The position numbers were made by a program, and so were the translations under genes. The notes under the pieces were generated by a model, which made no database searches, was not told the origin of the DNA, and worked only from the letters and a program-made list of their open reading frames with translations. A stretch of 43,551 nt of DNA. Source: Calditerricola satsumensis. GTDB lineage: Bacteria; Bacillota; Bacilli; Calditerricolales; Calditerricolaceae. Positions 33,047 through 42,441 of the stretch are shown piece after piece; the stretch's first letter is position 1, and every line of letters starts with the position of its first letter. Location of the stretch: the NCBI RefSeq assembly GCF_014646935.1, contig NZ_BMOF01000016.1, positions 1 to 43,551 of the forward strand, read 5' to 3'.

Positions 33047-33061
33047 GGAAAGCGCTTAACT
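33047..33061. promoter_or_regulatory. Operator-like motif O1 (LacI-type repressor or CcpA cre)
   Basis: GGAAAGCGCTTAACT contains the palindrome AAGCGCTT with a central CG, the style of LacI-family operators. The identical 15 bases recur at 37945. It overlaps or follows the predicted transcription start of the inositol operon. It also agrees with the CcpA cre consensus at about 11 of 14 positions, so either protein could bind. Confidence 0.65.
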
Positions 33062-33129
33062 TAACGGGGAGGCGGAAAGCAGGCCGGTCAAGGAGACAGA
33101 CGCGCGACGTCGGCCGTTGTGTTACGGAT

Positions 33130-33140
33130 AGCGTTTAACT
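33130..33140. promoter_or_regulatory. Operator-like motif O2
   Basis: AGCGTTTAACT differs by one base from AGCGCTTAACT in O1 and lies 79 bp downstream in the iolD leader. Two sites could allow repression by looping. Confidence 0.4.
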
Positions 33141-33172
33141 CGGATGGGATCCGGAAGGAGGGAAGGCGGCGG

Positions 33173-35038
33173 ATGAAGACGGTTCGCCTGACGATGGCCC
33201 AGGCGCTGCTAAAGTTTTTGAATAATCAATATGTTTCGATCGACGGGGAGGAGCGGAAATTTGTCCGCGGCGTGTTCGGCATCTTCGGCCACGGCAACGT
33301 GACGGGAATCGGGCAGGCACTTGAGGACGACCCCCATGGGCTGCCGTATTTCCAGGGAAAGAACGAGCAAGGCATGGCCCACGCGGCCATCGCCTATGCG
33401 AAGCAGAAAAACCGCCTGGAGATCTTTGCTTGCACGACGTCGATCGGACCTGGCGCGCTGAACATGGTGACGGCGGCAGCTGTGGCGACGGTCAACCGCA
33501 TTCCCTTGTTGTTGCTTCCGGGCGACGTGTTCGCCTGCCGGCAGCCCGATCCCGTCCTGCAGCAAATCGAGGACCCGACCGACTACACCGTCACGGCCAA
33601 CGACGCCTTCAAGCCGGTCAGCCGGTACTGGGACCGCATTGAACGGCCTGAACAGCTGATGACGGCTGCCCTGCATGCCATGCGCGTCCTGACCGATCCG
33701 GCGGAAACGGGGACGGTGACCCTGTGCCTGCCCCAGGACGTGCAGGCCGAGGCGTACGACTACCCCGTTTCCTTCTTCGACAAGCGCGTGCACGTCATCG
33801 AGCGCCGTCCGCTGACGGCCGCGGCACGGGAGCGCGCCGTAAACCTCATCCGCCGCAAGAAGCGGCCGATCCTCATCGCCGGCGGCGGGGTGCACTATTC
33901 GCTGGCCCTCAAGGAGCTGGCCGCCTTTGCCGAGGCGTTCCACATCCCCGTCGCCGAGACGCAGGCCGGCAAGAGCGCCCTGCCCCACGACCACCCGCTC
34001 AACGTCGGGGGCATCGGCGTAACGGGCTCGCGCGCGGCCAACCTCCTGGCCAAGGAGGCCGACCTCGTTATCGCCGTCGGCACGCGGCTCACCGACTTCA
34101 CCACGTCGTCCAAATGGCTGTTCCAAAACCCTGACGTGGAGATCCTCAGCATCAACGTCAGCCCCTTCGACGCGGTGAAGCTTGATGCCACGCCGGCCGT
34201 GGCCGACGCAAAGGAGGCCCTCGCCGCCCTCACCGACGCGCTGCGGGCGGTTGGCTATCGATCCGGCTATGCGGAGGGCGAAATCCGGCGGCTGAAGGCG
34301 CAATGGGACGACGAGGTGGATCGCCTGTACGCGTGGGAGCACCCGGATGGGCTGACGCAGACGCGGGCCCTCGGGGTGATCAACGAGGCCCTTGATGAAG
34401 ACGCGATCATCGTCGCCGCCGCCGGGGGGCTCCCGGGCGACTTGCACCGGCTGTGGCGATGCAGAAAGCCGAAGACGTACCACCTCGAATACGGCTTTTC
34501 GTGCATGGGCTACGAGGTGTGCGGCGCCCTCGGCGTGAAGATGGCCGAGCCGGATCGCGAGGTGTATGCCCTTGTCGGCGACGGCAGCTACCTGATGCTC
34601 CATTCCGAGCTGGTGACGAGCCTGCAGGAAGGGCTCAAAATCACCGTGCTCCTCTTTGACAACGGCGGGTACCAGTGCATCCACGGCCTGCAAAAGGCCC
34701 ACGGCTCAAGGGGCTTTGGCAATGAGTTTCGCCTTCGTGATGCCGAAACGGGCCGCCTGACGGGCCCGTACCTGGCCATCGATTACGCCCAGCACGCGCG
34801 CGCCCTCGGGGCCAAGGCGTACACGGCGCGCACCACCGACGAGCTGCGTGAGGCGCTGGAACGGGCCAAGGGGGAGACGGTGTCGACGCTGATCCACATC
34901 CATGTGCTGCCGGAGACGGGCACCGGCGCCTATGAGGCGTGGTGGCGGGTCGGCGTGGCCGAGGCGTCGGACAATCCGCACGTGTGCGCGGCCCATGAGG
35001 CGATGCGGCGCCGTGTGGACGAGGCGCGCCGGTGGTGA
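33173..35038 (+). CDS. iolD: 3D-(3,5/4)-trihydroxycyclohexane-1,2-dione acylhydrolase (IolD)
   Basis: Thiamine-diphosphate enzyme that opens the inositol ring, giving 5-deoxy-D-glucuronate. The 621-residue chain has the acetolactate-synthase-type fold. The N-terminal cofactor Glu is in [16 protein letters not shown], the central domain includes [13 protein letters not shown], and the C-terminal thiamine motif starts [15 protein letters not shown] and ends [10 protein letters not shown]. The start ATG 33173 has AAGGAGGG about 10 bases upstream; longer frame to 33119 is unlikely. It is the first gene of the cluster behind the promoter at 33009 and ends 17 bases before the next gene. Confidence 0.95.
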   Translation: MKTVRLTMAQALLKFLNNQYVSIDGEERKFVRGVFGIFGHGNVTGIGQALEDDPHGLPYFQGKNEQGMAHAAIAYAKQKNRLEIFACTTSIGPGALNMVTAAAVATVNRIPLLLLPGDVFACRQPDPVLQQIEDPTDYTVTANDAFKPVSRYWDRIERPEQLMTAALHAMRVLTDPAETGTVTLCLPQDVQAEAYDYPVSFFDKRVHVIERRPLTAAARERAVNLIRRKKRPILIAGGGVHYSLALKELAAFAEAFHIPVAETQAGKSALPHDHPLNVGGIGVTGSRAANLLAKEADLVIAVGTRLTDFTTSSKWLFQNPDVEILSINVSPFDAVKLDATPAVADAKEALAALTDALRAVGYRSGYAEGEIRRLKAQWDDEVDRLYAWEHPDGLTQTRALGVINEALDEDAIIVAAAGGLPGDLHRLWRCRKPKTYHLEYGFSCMGYEVCGALGVKMAEPDREVYALVGDGSYLMLHSELVTSLQEGLKITVLLFDNGGYQCIHGLQKAHGSRGFGNEFRLRDAETGRLTGPYLAIDYAQHARALGAKAYTARTTDELREALERAKGETVSTLIHIHVLPETGTGAYEAWWRVGVAEASDNPHVCAAHEAMRRRVDEARRW

Positions 35039-35055
35039 GGCGAGGGGAGAGCAGA

Positions 35056-35973
35056 ATGGCGGAAGCGGTTCCGTTCAAATGGGGCGTATCGCCGATCAAC
35101 TGGGCCAACGAAGACCTGCCCGAGTTGGGCGATCGGTATACGGGCGAGGCCATTCTGCGCGACATGGCCCGGCTCGGTTTTCAGGGCACCGAATTCAGCC
35201 GGAAGTTTCCGCGCGACGCATCGCAGCTCAAGGCGCTGCTGGCGCGATACGGCCTGGTCCTCGCCTCGCAGTGGAAATGGGTGCGCTTTTGCGACCCGCA
35301 ACGCCGGGAAGCAGAACTGGCCGCCTTGGCCGCGCACATCGCGTTTCTGGATGCGATGGGCTGCCGCCATGTGATTGTGTGCGAGGTGACCCGCTCGTTT
35401 CAGGATGCGGCCTACCGGGAGGCGCCCCGCGAGGCCCGGCAGCTTTCCGACGCGGAGTGGGCCCACCTCGTCGACGGCCTGCACGAAGCGGGGCGGCTGT
35501 GCCGGGCGCAGGGGATGCGCCTCGTTTATCATCACCACGCCGACACGGCGGTGGAGACGCCGGAGGCCATCGGCCGGCTTCTGGCGCACACCGACCCGGA
35601 ACGGGTGAGCTTGCTCCTCGACACCGGGCACGCCGTCTACGGCGGCGGCGATCCCCTCGACCTCTTGCGCCGGTACGGTGACCGCATCGCGTATGTCCAC
35701 TTCAAGGACGTGCGGCGGGCCGTCCTCGAGCGCGTTCGTGCCGACGGGCTGCCCTTCTTGGAAGCCGTGCGGCAGGGCGTGTTCACCGTGCCGGGCGACG
35801 GGTGCATCGACTTTGGCCCCATCGTTGCGGAGCTTTTGGCCCGCGGGTACGACGGATGGGTGATCGTCGAGGCGGAACAGGATCCGGAACAGGCGGACCC
35901 CTTCGTTTATGCGGAAAAGGCCCAAGCGTATTTGCGCGCCCTGCTGGCCGACGCACGGCGGTCGGCCGGCTGA
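35056..35973 (+). CDS. iolE: Myo-inosose-2 dehydratase (IolE)
   Basis: Dehydrates scyllo-inosose, the second step of inositol breakdown. The 305-residue protein is a xylose-isomerase-like TIM barrel: KWGVSPINWANEDLPELG at the N terminus is the IolE signature, and metal or substrate ligands lie in LVYHHHADTAVE, LLLDTGHAVYGGGDP, and IVEAEQDPEQADPF. ATG 35056 follows GAGGGGAGA. It lies between iolD and iolB in the same orientation. Confidence 0.95.
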   Translation: MAEAVPFKWGVSPINWANEDLPELGDRYTGEAILRDMARLGFQGTEFSRKFPRDASQLKALLARYGLVLASQWKWVRFCDPQRREAELAALAAHIAFLDAMGCRHVIVCEVTRSFQDAAYREAPREARQLSDAEWAHLVDGLHEAGRLCRAQGMRLVYHHHADTAVETPEAIGRLLAHTDPERVSLLLDTGHAVYGGGDPLDLLRRYGDRIAYVHFKDVRRAVLERVRADGLPFLEAVRQGVFTVPGDGCIDFGPIVAELLARGYDGWVIVEAEQDPEQADPFVYAEKAQAYLRALLADARRSAG

Positions 35974-36031
35974 GCGGGAACGCGAAAAGCGCATGACGAA
36001 TCGAGAGGCCGACAGGTGAGGTGACGAAGGC

Positions 36032-36868
36032 ATGGCGAAGCGGAAGCACCTGCCCGACTTGATCGTGAAAAGCCGCCCCACGCCGGATGAGACCGGTTGC
36101 GTCGTCAACGTGACGCCGGAGACGGCGGGATGGGCGTACGTCGGCTTTGCCGTGTACCGGCTGGCGGAAGGGCAGACCCTTCGCTACGATACGGCCGACC
36201 GCGAGGCGTGCCTCGTCTTCGTGGCGGGGCGGGCGGCGGTCCGCGCCGGCGATGCAGCGTGGCCGGAGGTGGGGGAGCGGATGAGCCCCTTTGACGGACC
36301 GCCCCACGCGGTGTACGTGCCGCCGCGGACGGCGGTGCACCTCGAAGCCCTGACCGACGTGGAAGTGGCCGTCTGCACCGCGCCCGGCCGGGGGACGCAC
36401 CCGCCGCGCCGCATCGGGCCGGACGACGTGGCGGTGGAGGTGCGGGGGGAGGGCGTGACCGAGCGGCGCATCCACCACATCCTGCCCGAGACGGCGCCGG
36501 CCGACAGCCTGCTCGTCGTGGAGGTGCTCACGCCGGCCGGCCACTGGTCGAGCTGGCCCCCGCACAAGCACGACCGGCACGATCCTCCGCGCGAAACGGC
36601 GCTGGAAGAGACCTACTACTACAAGATCCGCCCACAGCAGGGGTTCGCCATCCAGCGCGTCTACACCGCCGACGGCGCGCTGGACGCAACGCTCACCGTC
36701 CGCGACGGCGAGACGGTGCTCGTTCCCTGCGGATATCATCCCGTCGCCGCGCCGCCCGGTTCCGACGTCTACTATTTGAACGTGATGGCCGGCCCGGTTC
36801 GCCAGTGGCGCATCCGGTTCGATCCGGATTACGAAGGCCTGCTGGAGGGGTCTATGCCGCGGGAGTGA
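36032..36868 (+). CDS. iolB: 5-deoxy-glucuronate isomerase (IolB)
   Basis: Isomerises 5-deoxy-D-glucuronate to 2-deoxy-5-keto-D-gluconate. The 278-residue bicupin has the conserved block GHWSSWPPHKHD, whose histidines bind the metal, followed by LEETYYYKI and QGFAIQRVYT, all typical of IolB. GAGGTGA lies 8 bases upstream of the ATG. It starts 58 bases after iolE and ends 25 bases before the LacI-type regulator. Confidence 0.95.
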   Translation: MAKRKHLPDLIVKSRPTPDETGCVVNVTPETAGWAYVGFAVYRLAEGQTLRYDTADREACLVFVAGRAAVRAGDAAWPEVGERMSPFDGPPHAVYVPPRTAVHLEALTDVEVAVCTAPGRGTHPPRRIGPDDVAVEVRGEGVTERRIHHILPETAPADSLLVVEVLTPAGHWSSWPPHKHDRHDPPRETALEETYYYKIRPQQGFAIQRVYTADGALDATLTVRDGETVLVPCGYHPVAAPPGSDVYYLNVMAGPVRQWRIRFDPDYEGLLEGSMPRE

Positions 36869-36893
36869 GGGAGGACGTGATGGAGAGAAGACG

Positions 36894-37901
36894 ATGAAAC
36901 CGACGATCTACGACGTGGCACGCGAAGCGGGTGTGTCCATCGCCACGGTATCGAAAATTCTAAACGGAAAGGGAAAAATCAGCCCCTCGACCAGACGGCG
37001 GGTGCTCGAGGCGATCGAGCGGCTGGGCTACCAGCCGAACCTGCTTGCCTCGGCCTTGACCGGCAAGCGAACGCAAACCCTCGCGCTGCTCGTTCCCGAT
37101 GTGGCCAACCCCTTTTTTGCCGAGGTGGCGCGCAGCGTGGAAGACCGCGGGCGAGCGCTCGGGTTTACGGTCATCCTGTGCAGCACGGACAACCAGGATG
37201 ACCGCCTGGCGCGCTACCTCGCCGTCCTCAAGCAAAAGCGCGTCGATGGCCTCATCATCGGCACGGGAGTGGAAGATCTGCGCCTGTTGGCAGAGCTGAA
37301 GGAAGAGGGGCTCCCCTTTACCCTCATCGCGCGGGATCTGCCGTCCCTTCCCGTTACGAGCGTTCGAGTTGACGATTTTGTGGGCGGCTACCTCGCCGCG
37401 CAGCACCTCGTGGAACTGGGCCACCGGAAGATGGCCGTGCTCACCGAATCCCTGAAGGTGATGAGCAGCCGCGAACGGGTACGCGGCTTCCGGCAAGCGC
37501 TGGAAGAGGCCGGTGTGCCCTTCCCGGAAGAGGCGGTGTACACGTGCGCCGCCCGCGTGGACGACGGCCGGCGGAAAGCGCTTGCGGTGCTCGCCGCCGC
37601 CGATCCCCCGACGGCCATTTTCGCCGGCAATGACCTGATCGCCATCGGCGTGCTGCAGGCGGCCAAGGAAACGGGAATGGCCGTTCCCGACGACCTCTCC
37701 GTCGTCGGGTTTGACAACACGGTTTTGGCCACGATCTGCGATCCCCCGCTCACGACCGTCGCCCAACCCATCGAGGAAATGGGCAAGCAGGTGGTCGATT
37801 GGCTCGTGCGGGAACTCAATGGCGAGGCGGACGTGAAACAGCGCGTTATCCTCCGCCCGGAGCTGATCGTGCGCGCGTCAACGGCACCGCCGCGGAGGTG
37901 A
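36894..37901 (+). CDS. LacI-family transcriptional repressor of the inositol cluster
   Basis: Repressor of 335 residues. The N-terminal helix-turn-helix and hinge read TIYDVAREAGVSIATVSKILN and then RRVLEAIERLGYQPNLLASAL. The sugar-binding periplasmic-protein-like domain follows (LALLVPDVANPFFAEVARSVE, and FAGNDLIAIGVLQAAKE). It lies inside the iol cluster, between iolB and the transporter, so it probably responds to inositol or an intermediate. B. subtilis uses the DeoR-type IolR instead. The shared motif AGCGYTTAACT at the iolD promoter and before the transporter is the likely operator. Confidence 0.9.
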   Translation: MKPTIYDVAREAGVSIATVSKILNGKGKISPSTRRRVLEAIERLGYQPNLLASALTGKRTQTLALLVPDVANPFFAEVARSVEDRGRALGFTVILCSTDNQDDRLARYLAVLKQKRVDGLIIGTGVEDLRLLAELKEEGLPFTLIARDLPSLPVTSVRVDDFVGGYLAAQHLVELGHRKMAVLTESLKVMSSRERVRGFRQALEEAGVPFPEEAVYTCAARVDDGRRKALAVLAAADPPTAIFAGNDLIAIGVLQAAKETGMAVPDDLSVVGFDNTVLATICDPPLTTVAQPIEEMGKQVVDWLVRELNGEADVKQRVILRPELIVRASTAPPRR

Positions 37902-37944
37902 TGGATGTGTTCGGTTGCCGGTTCATCGGAAGGGGTTCGTTGCA

Positions 37945-37959
37945 GGAAAGCGCTTAACT
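37945..37959. promoter_or_regulatory. Operator-like motif O3, identical to O1
   Basis: GGAAAGCGCTTAACT lies between the repressor gene and the transporter ATPase gene, 18 bases before the ATPase start. It is the same 15-base sequence as O1 at 33047. A weak internal promoter may exist here, but I see no good -35/-10 pair. Confidence 0.6.
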
Positions 37960-37976
37960 CAATCGGGGGGTCTCCT

Positions 37977-39473
37977 ATGCCAATCTTGCGCATGCAGAAC
38001 ATCCACAAGGCGTTTGCGGGGAACCCGGTGCTGCGAGGGGTCAATTTTGAGGTCAAGGCGGGTGAAGTGCATGCGTTGCTTGGGGAAAACGGTGCCGGCA
38101 AGTCGACGCTGATCAAAATCCTGACGGGGGTGTACCAGAAGGATGCGGGGGAAATCTGGTGGGAGGGTCGTGTCGTTGAAATCAACACCCCCGTAGACGC
38201 CATGCGCCTTGGCATTGCGACGATCTATCAGGAACTCAACTTGGTTCCCCACTTGACGGTGTACGAAAACCTTTTTCTTGGACAGGAAGTGCGGCGGACA
38301 AAACACCTGCCGTTTCTGAACAAGACGTATATGCGGCGCAGGGCGATCGAATGCCTTCGTCTGCTGGGACAACCGCTTGATCCCGACGCTCCCGTCTCCA
38401 CATTGGGGATCGGCCAACAACAGCTCGTGGAAATTGCCAAGGCGCTGGTGCGGGATGCCAAACTGATCATCATGGACGAGCCGACGGCCAGCCTTTCGGA
38501 GGCTGAAGTGGAACAGCTCTTCACCACCATCGACGCGCTGCGCGCCAAGGGGGTGGCGTTTGTCTACATTTCGCACCGCCTGGAAGAAATTCGGCGAATT
38601 GGTGACCGGGTGACCATTCTTCGCGACGGGCAAACCCTCGCCACGCACGATGCCAAACGGGTACCGACGGATACGATCATTGAACAGATGGTTGGACGGA
38701 AACTTGAGGAAAAGTTTCCGAAGAAACGTTTCATCCGTGGTGCTGAAGGGCTGCGCGTGGAAAATCTCAAACGTAAAGGTGCCCAACATGCCGTTTCGTT
38801 TGTGGCGTATCAGGGGGAGATCCTTGGGATTGCCGGGTTGGTTGGAGCGGGGCGGACGGAACTGGCCCGCGCCATTTTCGGTGTCGATCCCGTGGAGAGC
38901 GGCAAGGTTTTCGTGTTTGGACAGGAAGTCCACATTCGTTCGCCCGCCGATGCGATTCGGGCCGGGATCGCCTTCATCACCGAAGACCGGAAGCGTGAAG
39001 GGCTGTTCCTGGATCAACCGTTACCGTTCAATGTAACCATTGCCAGCCTCCCGTCGTTCAAAAATCGCGTGCTGTTGTCGCGATCGAAAATCAAGGAGAC
39101 GACGGAACGGTACATGCGCGAGTTGCGCGTCCGGCCGTTCAAGAGTGAGTTGTCCGCCCGAAAACTGAGTGGCGGGAATCAGCAGAAAATCGTCATCGCC
39201 AAGTGGTTGTGTACGAAGGCTAAGGTTTTTCTCTTTGACGAACCGACGCGGGGAATCGATGTTGGGGCAAAGGTGGAGGTGTACCACCTCATCAATGCGC
39301 TTGTCGATAACGGGGCCGTCGTGATCCTCATCTCATCAGAATTGCCCGAATTGTTGGGGATGTGCGACCGCATCTTGGTCATGCACGAGGGACGAATTGT
39401 GGCCGATCTGCCGCGGGAAGAGGCGACACAGGAAAAGATCATGAAAGCTGCGACGGGAGGGATGACGAGATGA
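37977..39473 (+). CDS. Sugar ABC transporter ATP-binding protein (RbsA/MglA type)
   Basis: Double-domain ATPase of 498 residues for a carbohydrate importer. Domain one has Walker A GENGAGKST, signature-like STLGIGQQQLVEIAKAL, and Walker B LIIMDEPTASLSE. Domain two has the degenerate Walker A GLVGAGRTEL, the signature LSGGNQQKIVIAKWL, and Walker B FLFDEPTRGIDVGAK. That asymmetry is typical of RbsA. The ATG at 37977 follows GGGGGG; the longer frame to 37905 lies on the operator and is not coding. Base composition looks somewhat less GC-rich than the iol enzymes, so the transporter may have a different history. It overlaps the permease gene by 4 bases. Confidence 0.9.
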   Translation: MPILRMQNIHKAFAGNPVLRGVNFEVKAGEVHALLGENGAGKSTLIKILTGVYQKDAGEIWWEGRVVEINTPVDAMRLGIATIYQELNLVPHLTVYENLFLGQEVRRTKHLPFLNKTYMRRRAIECLRLLGQPLDPDAPVSTLGIGQQQLVEIAKALVRDAKLIIMDEPTASLSEAEVEQLFTTIDALRAKGVAFVYISHRLEEIRRIGDRVTILRDGQTLATHDAKRVPTDTIIEQMVGRKLEEKFPKKRFIRGAEGLRVENLKRKGAQHAVSFVAYQGEILGIAGLVGAGRTELARAIFGVDPVESGKVFVFGQEVHIRSPADAIRAGIAFITEDRKREGLFLDQPLPFNVTIASLPSFKNRVLLSRSKIKETTERYMRELRVRPFKSELSARKLSGGNQQKIVIAKWLCTKAKVFLFDEPTRGIDVGAKVEVYHLINALVDNGAVVILISSELPELLGMCDRILVMHEGRIVADLPREEATQEKIMKAATGGMTR

Positions 39474-40313
39474 GCGCGCTCCCGACAAACCCGGTTGTGG
39501 CGTCGGATATGCCGCCGCGTACCCGACGTCTGTCGAAGGAGGTGCTGCACAGTCTCGGCGCGTTATTGGGTTTGTTTCTCCTTTGCCTCGTGTTGACCTT
39601 GTTCTCGGACAAATTTCTCACCCTGGATAACCTGATGAACATTGCACGCCAGTCATCGGTTAACGCCTTGCTCGCGCTCGGCATGCTCCTGGCGATCCTG
39701 ACGGCGCCTTCCCCATCCCTTTATCTCGACGCTGGGGACGATGAACATCGCGCGGGGACTTGCCCTGATCATCACGGGCGCGGCGCCCATCGCGGGGTTT
39801 CCGGAGGCCATTCAGTACGTAGGGCGCGAGTTTGTGGGCCCCGTGCCGGTCAGTTTCCTGCTGGTGTTGGCCATGTATGTCCTCTTCCATATCTTCCTCA
39901 CCCGCACGGCCACCGGACGGTACATCTACGCCATCGGGAGCAACAAAGAAGCGGCACGGCTTTCGGGCATAAACGTTGATCGCGTGCTGGTGATCGTCTA
40001 TACGTTAAGCGGTCTTTTGGCTGCGTTGGCGGGTCTCGTGCTCGTTGGGCGCGTCAATTCGGCCTATCCCTTGGCCGGTCTGGGGTATGAGCTGGACGCC
40101 ATCGCGGCGGTGATTATCGGTGGAGCCAGCTTCTTCGGCGGCGTGGGTACCGTGTGGGGCACGCTCATCGGCGCCCTGATCATCGCCGTGCTGCGCAACG
40201 GGCTGAATCTCCTGAATGTGGCAGCCGATCTGCAAACCGTGGTCATCGGCGTGGTGATCATTGTCGCCGTCTATCTGGATGTCCTGCGGCAGCGCTCGCG
40301 GAAAAAGGCATAA
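39470..40313 (+). pseudogene. Sugar ABC transporter permease (RbsC type), internal deletion and frameshift
   Basis: The frame from ATG 39470 encodes the RbsC N terminus to NALLALGMLLAILTA (about 78 codons), then becomes nonsense. The C-terminal part resumes in another frame at about 39702 with RLPHPFISTLGTMNIARG and continues with RYIYAIGSNKEAARLSGIN and GYELDAIAAVIIGGASFFGG to the stop at 40313. Compared with RbsC, roughly 50 residues are missing at the joint, including the conserved GIDLSVGS helix, and the frame is changed. Either the gene is disabled by a deletion or the assembly lost about 150 bases. No good alternative permease is near. Confidence 0.85.
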
Positions 40314-40361
40314 CACGGTTGCACGCGGCGCCGCGAAGTTTGGTGAAGGGAGGCCGGTTGA

Positions 40362-41336
40362 ATGAAACGGGTGCTTTCCTTGTTGTTGGTTCTGGCGATG
40401 GCAGGGCTTGCGGGATGCAGCGGTTCGCCCACCGGAGGGGATACGGCTGGCGGCCCCAAGGAAGGCGGAGGCGACAAGCCGGAAATCGTCGTTGTGCTGA
40501 AGACGGTGAGCAGCCAATATTGGAAGTTTGTCGAGGCCGGGGCGAAAAAAGCGTTTGCCGATCTGGGCGTAAGCGGAAAGGTGATCGGACCGGCTTCAGA
40601 GGTGCAGGTCATGGAACAAGTGAACATGCTGGAAGATGTGCTCAGCCAAAACCCCGATGCGTTGGTGGTGGCGCCGACACAGCCGTCGACGGCCATCCCC
40701 GTGTTTGAGAAATACAAGGAAAAGGGCATCCCGGTAATCCTCATCGACACCGACGCCGGCTGGCCGGACCAGACGACGTTCATCGGCACAGACAACACCA
40801 CCGCGGGAATGCAAGGCGGAAAGCTGCTCTCCTCCATGCTCCAACCGGGGGACAAGGTGGCGCTGATTTCCGGGGCATTGGGGAACCCGGCCACCGACGC
40901 GCGCATCAAGGGGGCCAAAGAGGTGCTGGAGAAGGCGGGCATGGTGGTGGTGGCCGAGCAGCCGGCCGATAGCGACAAGGCCAAGGCGATGGCGGTGATG
41001 GAAAACATTCTGCAGACGACGCCCGACGTCAAAGGCGTATTCTGCGCCAACGACGACATGGCCCTTGGCGCACTGCGCGCCATTGAAGCCAAGGGGCTGA
41101 AGATCCCCGTCATCGGGACGGACGGGACGATCGAGGCGGTGGAAGCGATTCTCGCCGGGTCGCTCGCCGGCACCGTCGCACAGCGCCCCTTTGATATGGG
41201 GTACAAAGGCGTGGAAGCGGCACTCAAGGTGGTGAAGGGGGAAACGATTCCCAAGCGGGTGACCGTTGGCGTCGACCTCATCACCCGGGAAAACGCCAAG
41301 GAAAAGTTAGAATTCTTGAAACAGATCGAAAAATGA
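40362..41336 (+). CDS. Sugar ABC transporter substrate-binding lipoprotein (RbsB type)
   Basis: Periplasmic-binding-protein-like lipoprotein of 324 residues. The signal peptide MKRVLSLLLVLAMAGLAGC ends at lipobox Cys19; a Gly/Ser/Thr-rich linker follows. The mature part is a type I sugar-binding protein: IVVVLKTVSSQYWKFVEAG, then DALVVAPTQPSTAIPVFEKY, IPVILIDTDAG and GVFCANDDMALGALRAIE. It lies between the transporter permease and iolG, so the ligand is probably myo-inositol or another inositol. AAGGGAGG stands 8 bases before the ATG. Confidence 0.92.
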   Translation: MKRVLSLLLVLAMAGLAGCSGSPTGGDTAGGPKEGGGDKPEIVVVLKTVSSQYWKFVEAGAKKAFADLGVSGKVIGPASEVQVMEQVNMLEDVLSQNPDALVVAPTQPSTAIPVFEKYKEKGIPVILIDTDAGWPDQTTFIGTDNTTAGMQGGKLLSSMLQPGDKVALISGALGNPATDARIKGAKEVLEKAGMVVVAEQPADSDKAKAMAVMENILQTTPDVKGVFCANDDMALGALRAIEAKGLKIPVIGTDGTIEAVEAILAGSLAGTVAQRPFDMGYKGVEAALKVVKGETIPKRVTVGVDLITRENAKEKLEFLKQIEK

Positions 41337-41392
41337 CGGGAGATTACGCGTGCGCGTGTCGGGTTTAACGTAAAAGGATGGAGGCGCGAAAC

Positions 41393-42427
41393 ATGGACAA
41401 ATTGCGCATCGGCATCATCGGTGCGGGGCGCATCGGCAAGCTGCACGCCGAAAACCTGTGCCGTTACCCGCATGCCCGCCTGGTGGCGGTGGCGGACGTG
41501 GCCGCCGACCGCCTGCGGGACTGGGCCGCGCAATGGGACATCCCGCGCGTGACCGCCGACTACCGGGACATCCTTGCCGACGACGCCGTCGACGCCGTGT
41601 TCATCTGCACGCCCACCGACACCCATGCTGCCTTGGTCCAGGAGGCGGCGGCGGCGGGGAAACACATCTTTTGCGAGAAGCCGGTCAGCCTCGACCTGGG
41701 GCAGACCCGCGCGGCCCTGGCGGCGGTTCGCGCGGCGGGGGTCAAGCTGATGGTCGGGTTCAACCGCCGGTTTGACCCCACTTTTCAGCGGCTGCGGGAG
41801 TGGGTTCGGGAGGGGAAGGTGGGATGCCCCCATGTCGTAAAAATCACCTCGCGCGACCCCGCGCCGCCGCCGGCCGACTACATCCGCGCGTCGGGCGGGC
41901 TCTTTCTCGACCTGACCATCCACGATTTTGATCTGGCCCGTTTCCTGATGGACAGCGAGGTGGAGGAGGTGTATGCCGCGGGAGGGGTCTTCGTCGATCC
42001 CGCCTTCGCCCAGTACGGCGATGTGGACACGGCGGTGGTGACGCTGCGGTTTCAAAACGGGGCCCTCGGGGTGATCGACAACAGCCGGCAGGCCGTTTTC
42101 GGGTACGACCAGCGGGTGGAGGTGTTCGGCTCGGCCGGGTGCGTCGCCGCAGACAACGCCTTTCCCACCACCGCCCAAGCCCTCACCGCTCTTGGCGTGG
42201 AACGCGACAAGCCGCATCGGTTTTTCCTGGAGCGCTACCGCGAGGCCTACTTCCTCGAGGCGGAGGCCTTCGTGGACTCCGTGCTGCACGACAAGCCGGT
42301 TCCGGTGAGCGGCGAGGACGGCCTGCAGGCGGAGCGGGTCGCCCATGCCGCCAAACGGTCGCTTGCCGAAAAGCGGCCGGTGAAGGTGGCCGAAGTCGGC
42401 TTTGAAGCGGAGATGCCTTCCATGTGA
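41393..42427 (+). CDS. iolG: Inositol 2-dehydrogenase (IolG family)
   Basis: NAD-dependent dehydrogenase of 344 residues that oxidises myo-inositol to scyllo-inosose. The Gfo/Idh/MocA Rossmann motif is IGIIGAGRIGKLHAEN; the catalytic lysine is in CEKPVSLD, and the His/Asp pair in LDLTIHDFDLARFL. The ATG at 41393 has GGAGG 9 bases upstream; the ATG at 41378 overlaps that site. The gene overlaps the region of the next start by 4 bases. Paralogues (IolX, IolW) act on scyllo-inositol, so exact stereospecificity is uncertain, but the context supports IolG. Confidence 0.92.
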   Translation: MDKLRIGIIGAGRIGKLHAENLCRYPHARLVAVADVAADRLRDWAAQWDIPRVTADYRDILADDAVDAVFICTPTDTHAALVQEAAAAGKHIFCEKPVSLDLGQTRAALAAVRAAGVKLMVGFNRRFDPTFQRLREWVREGKVGCPHVVKITSRDPAPPPADYIRASGGLFLDLTIHDFDLARFLMDSEVEEVYAAGGVFVDPAFAQYGDVDTAVVTLRFQNGALGVIDNSRQAVFGYDQRVEVFGSAGCVAADNAFPTTAQALTALGVERDKPHRFFLERYREAYFLEAEAFVDSVLHDKPVPVSGEDGLQAERVAHAAKRSLAEKRPVKVAEVGFEAEMPSM

Positions 42428-42441
42428 ACGGGGGTGGGGAC

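Noticed and set aside
33047-33061. Firm assignment of the motif to CcpA (cre)
   Set aside because: It agrees with the cre consensus at most but not all positions. The perfect recurrence next to a LacI-family gene makes the local repressor at least as likely, so I left both open.
40271-42346. A 691-codon open frame on the minus strand
   Set aside because: It is antisense to the binding-protein gene and iolG and has no family motifs; a shadow of codon bias.
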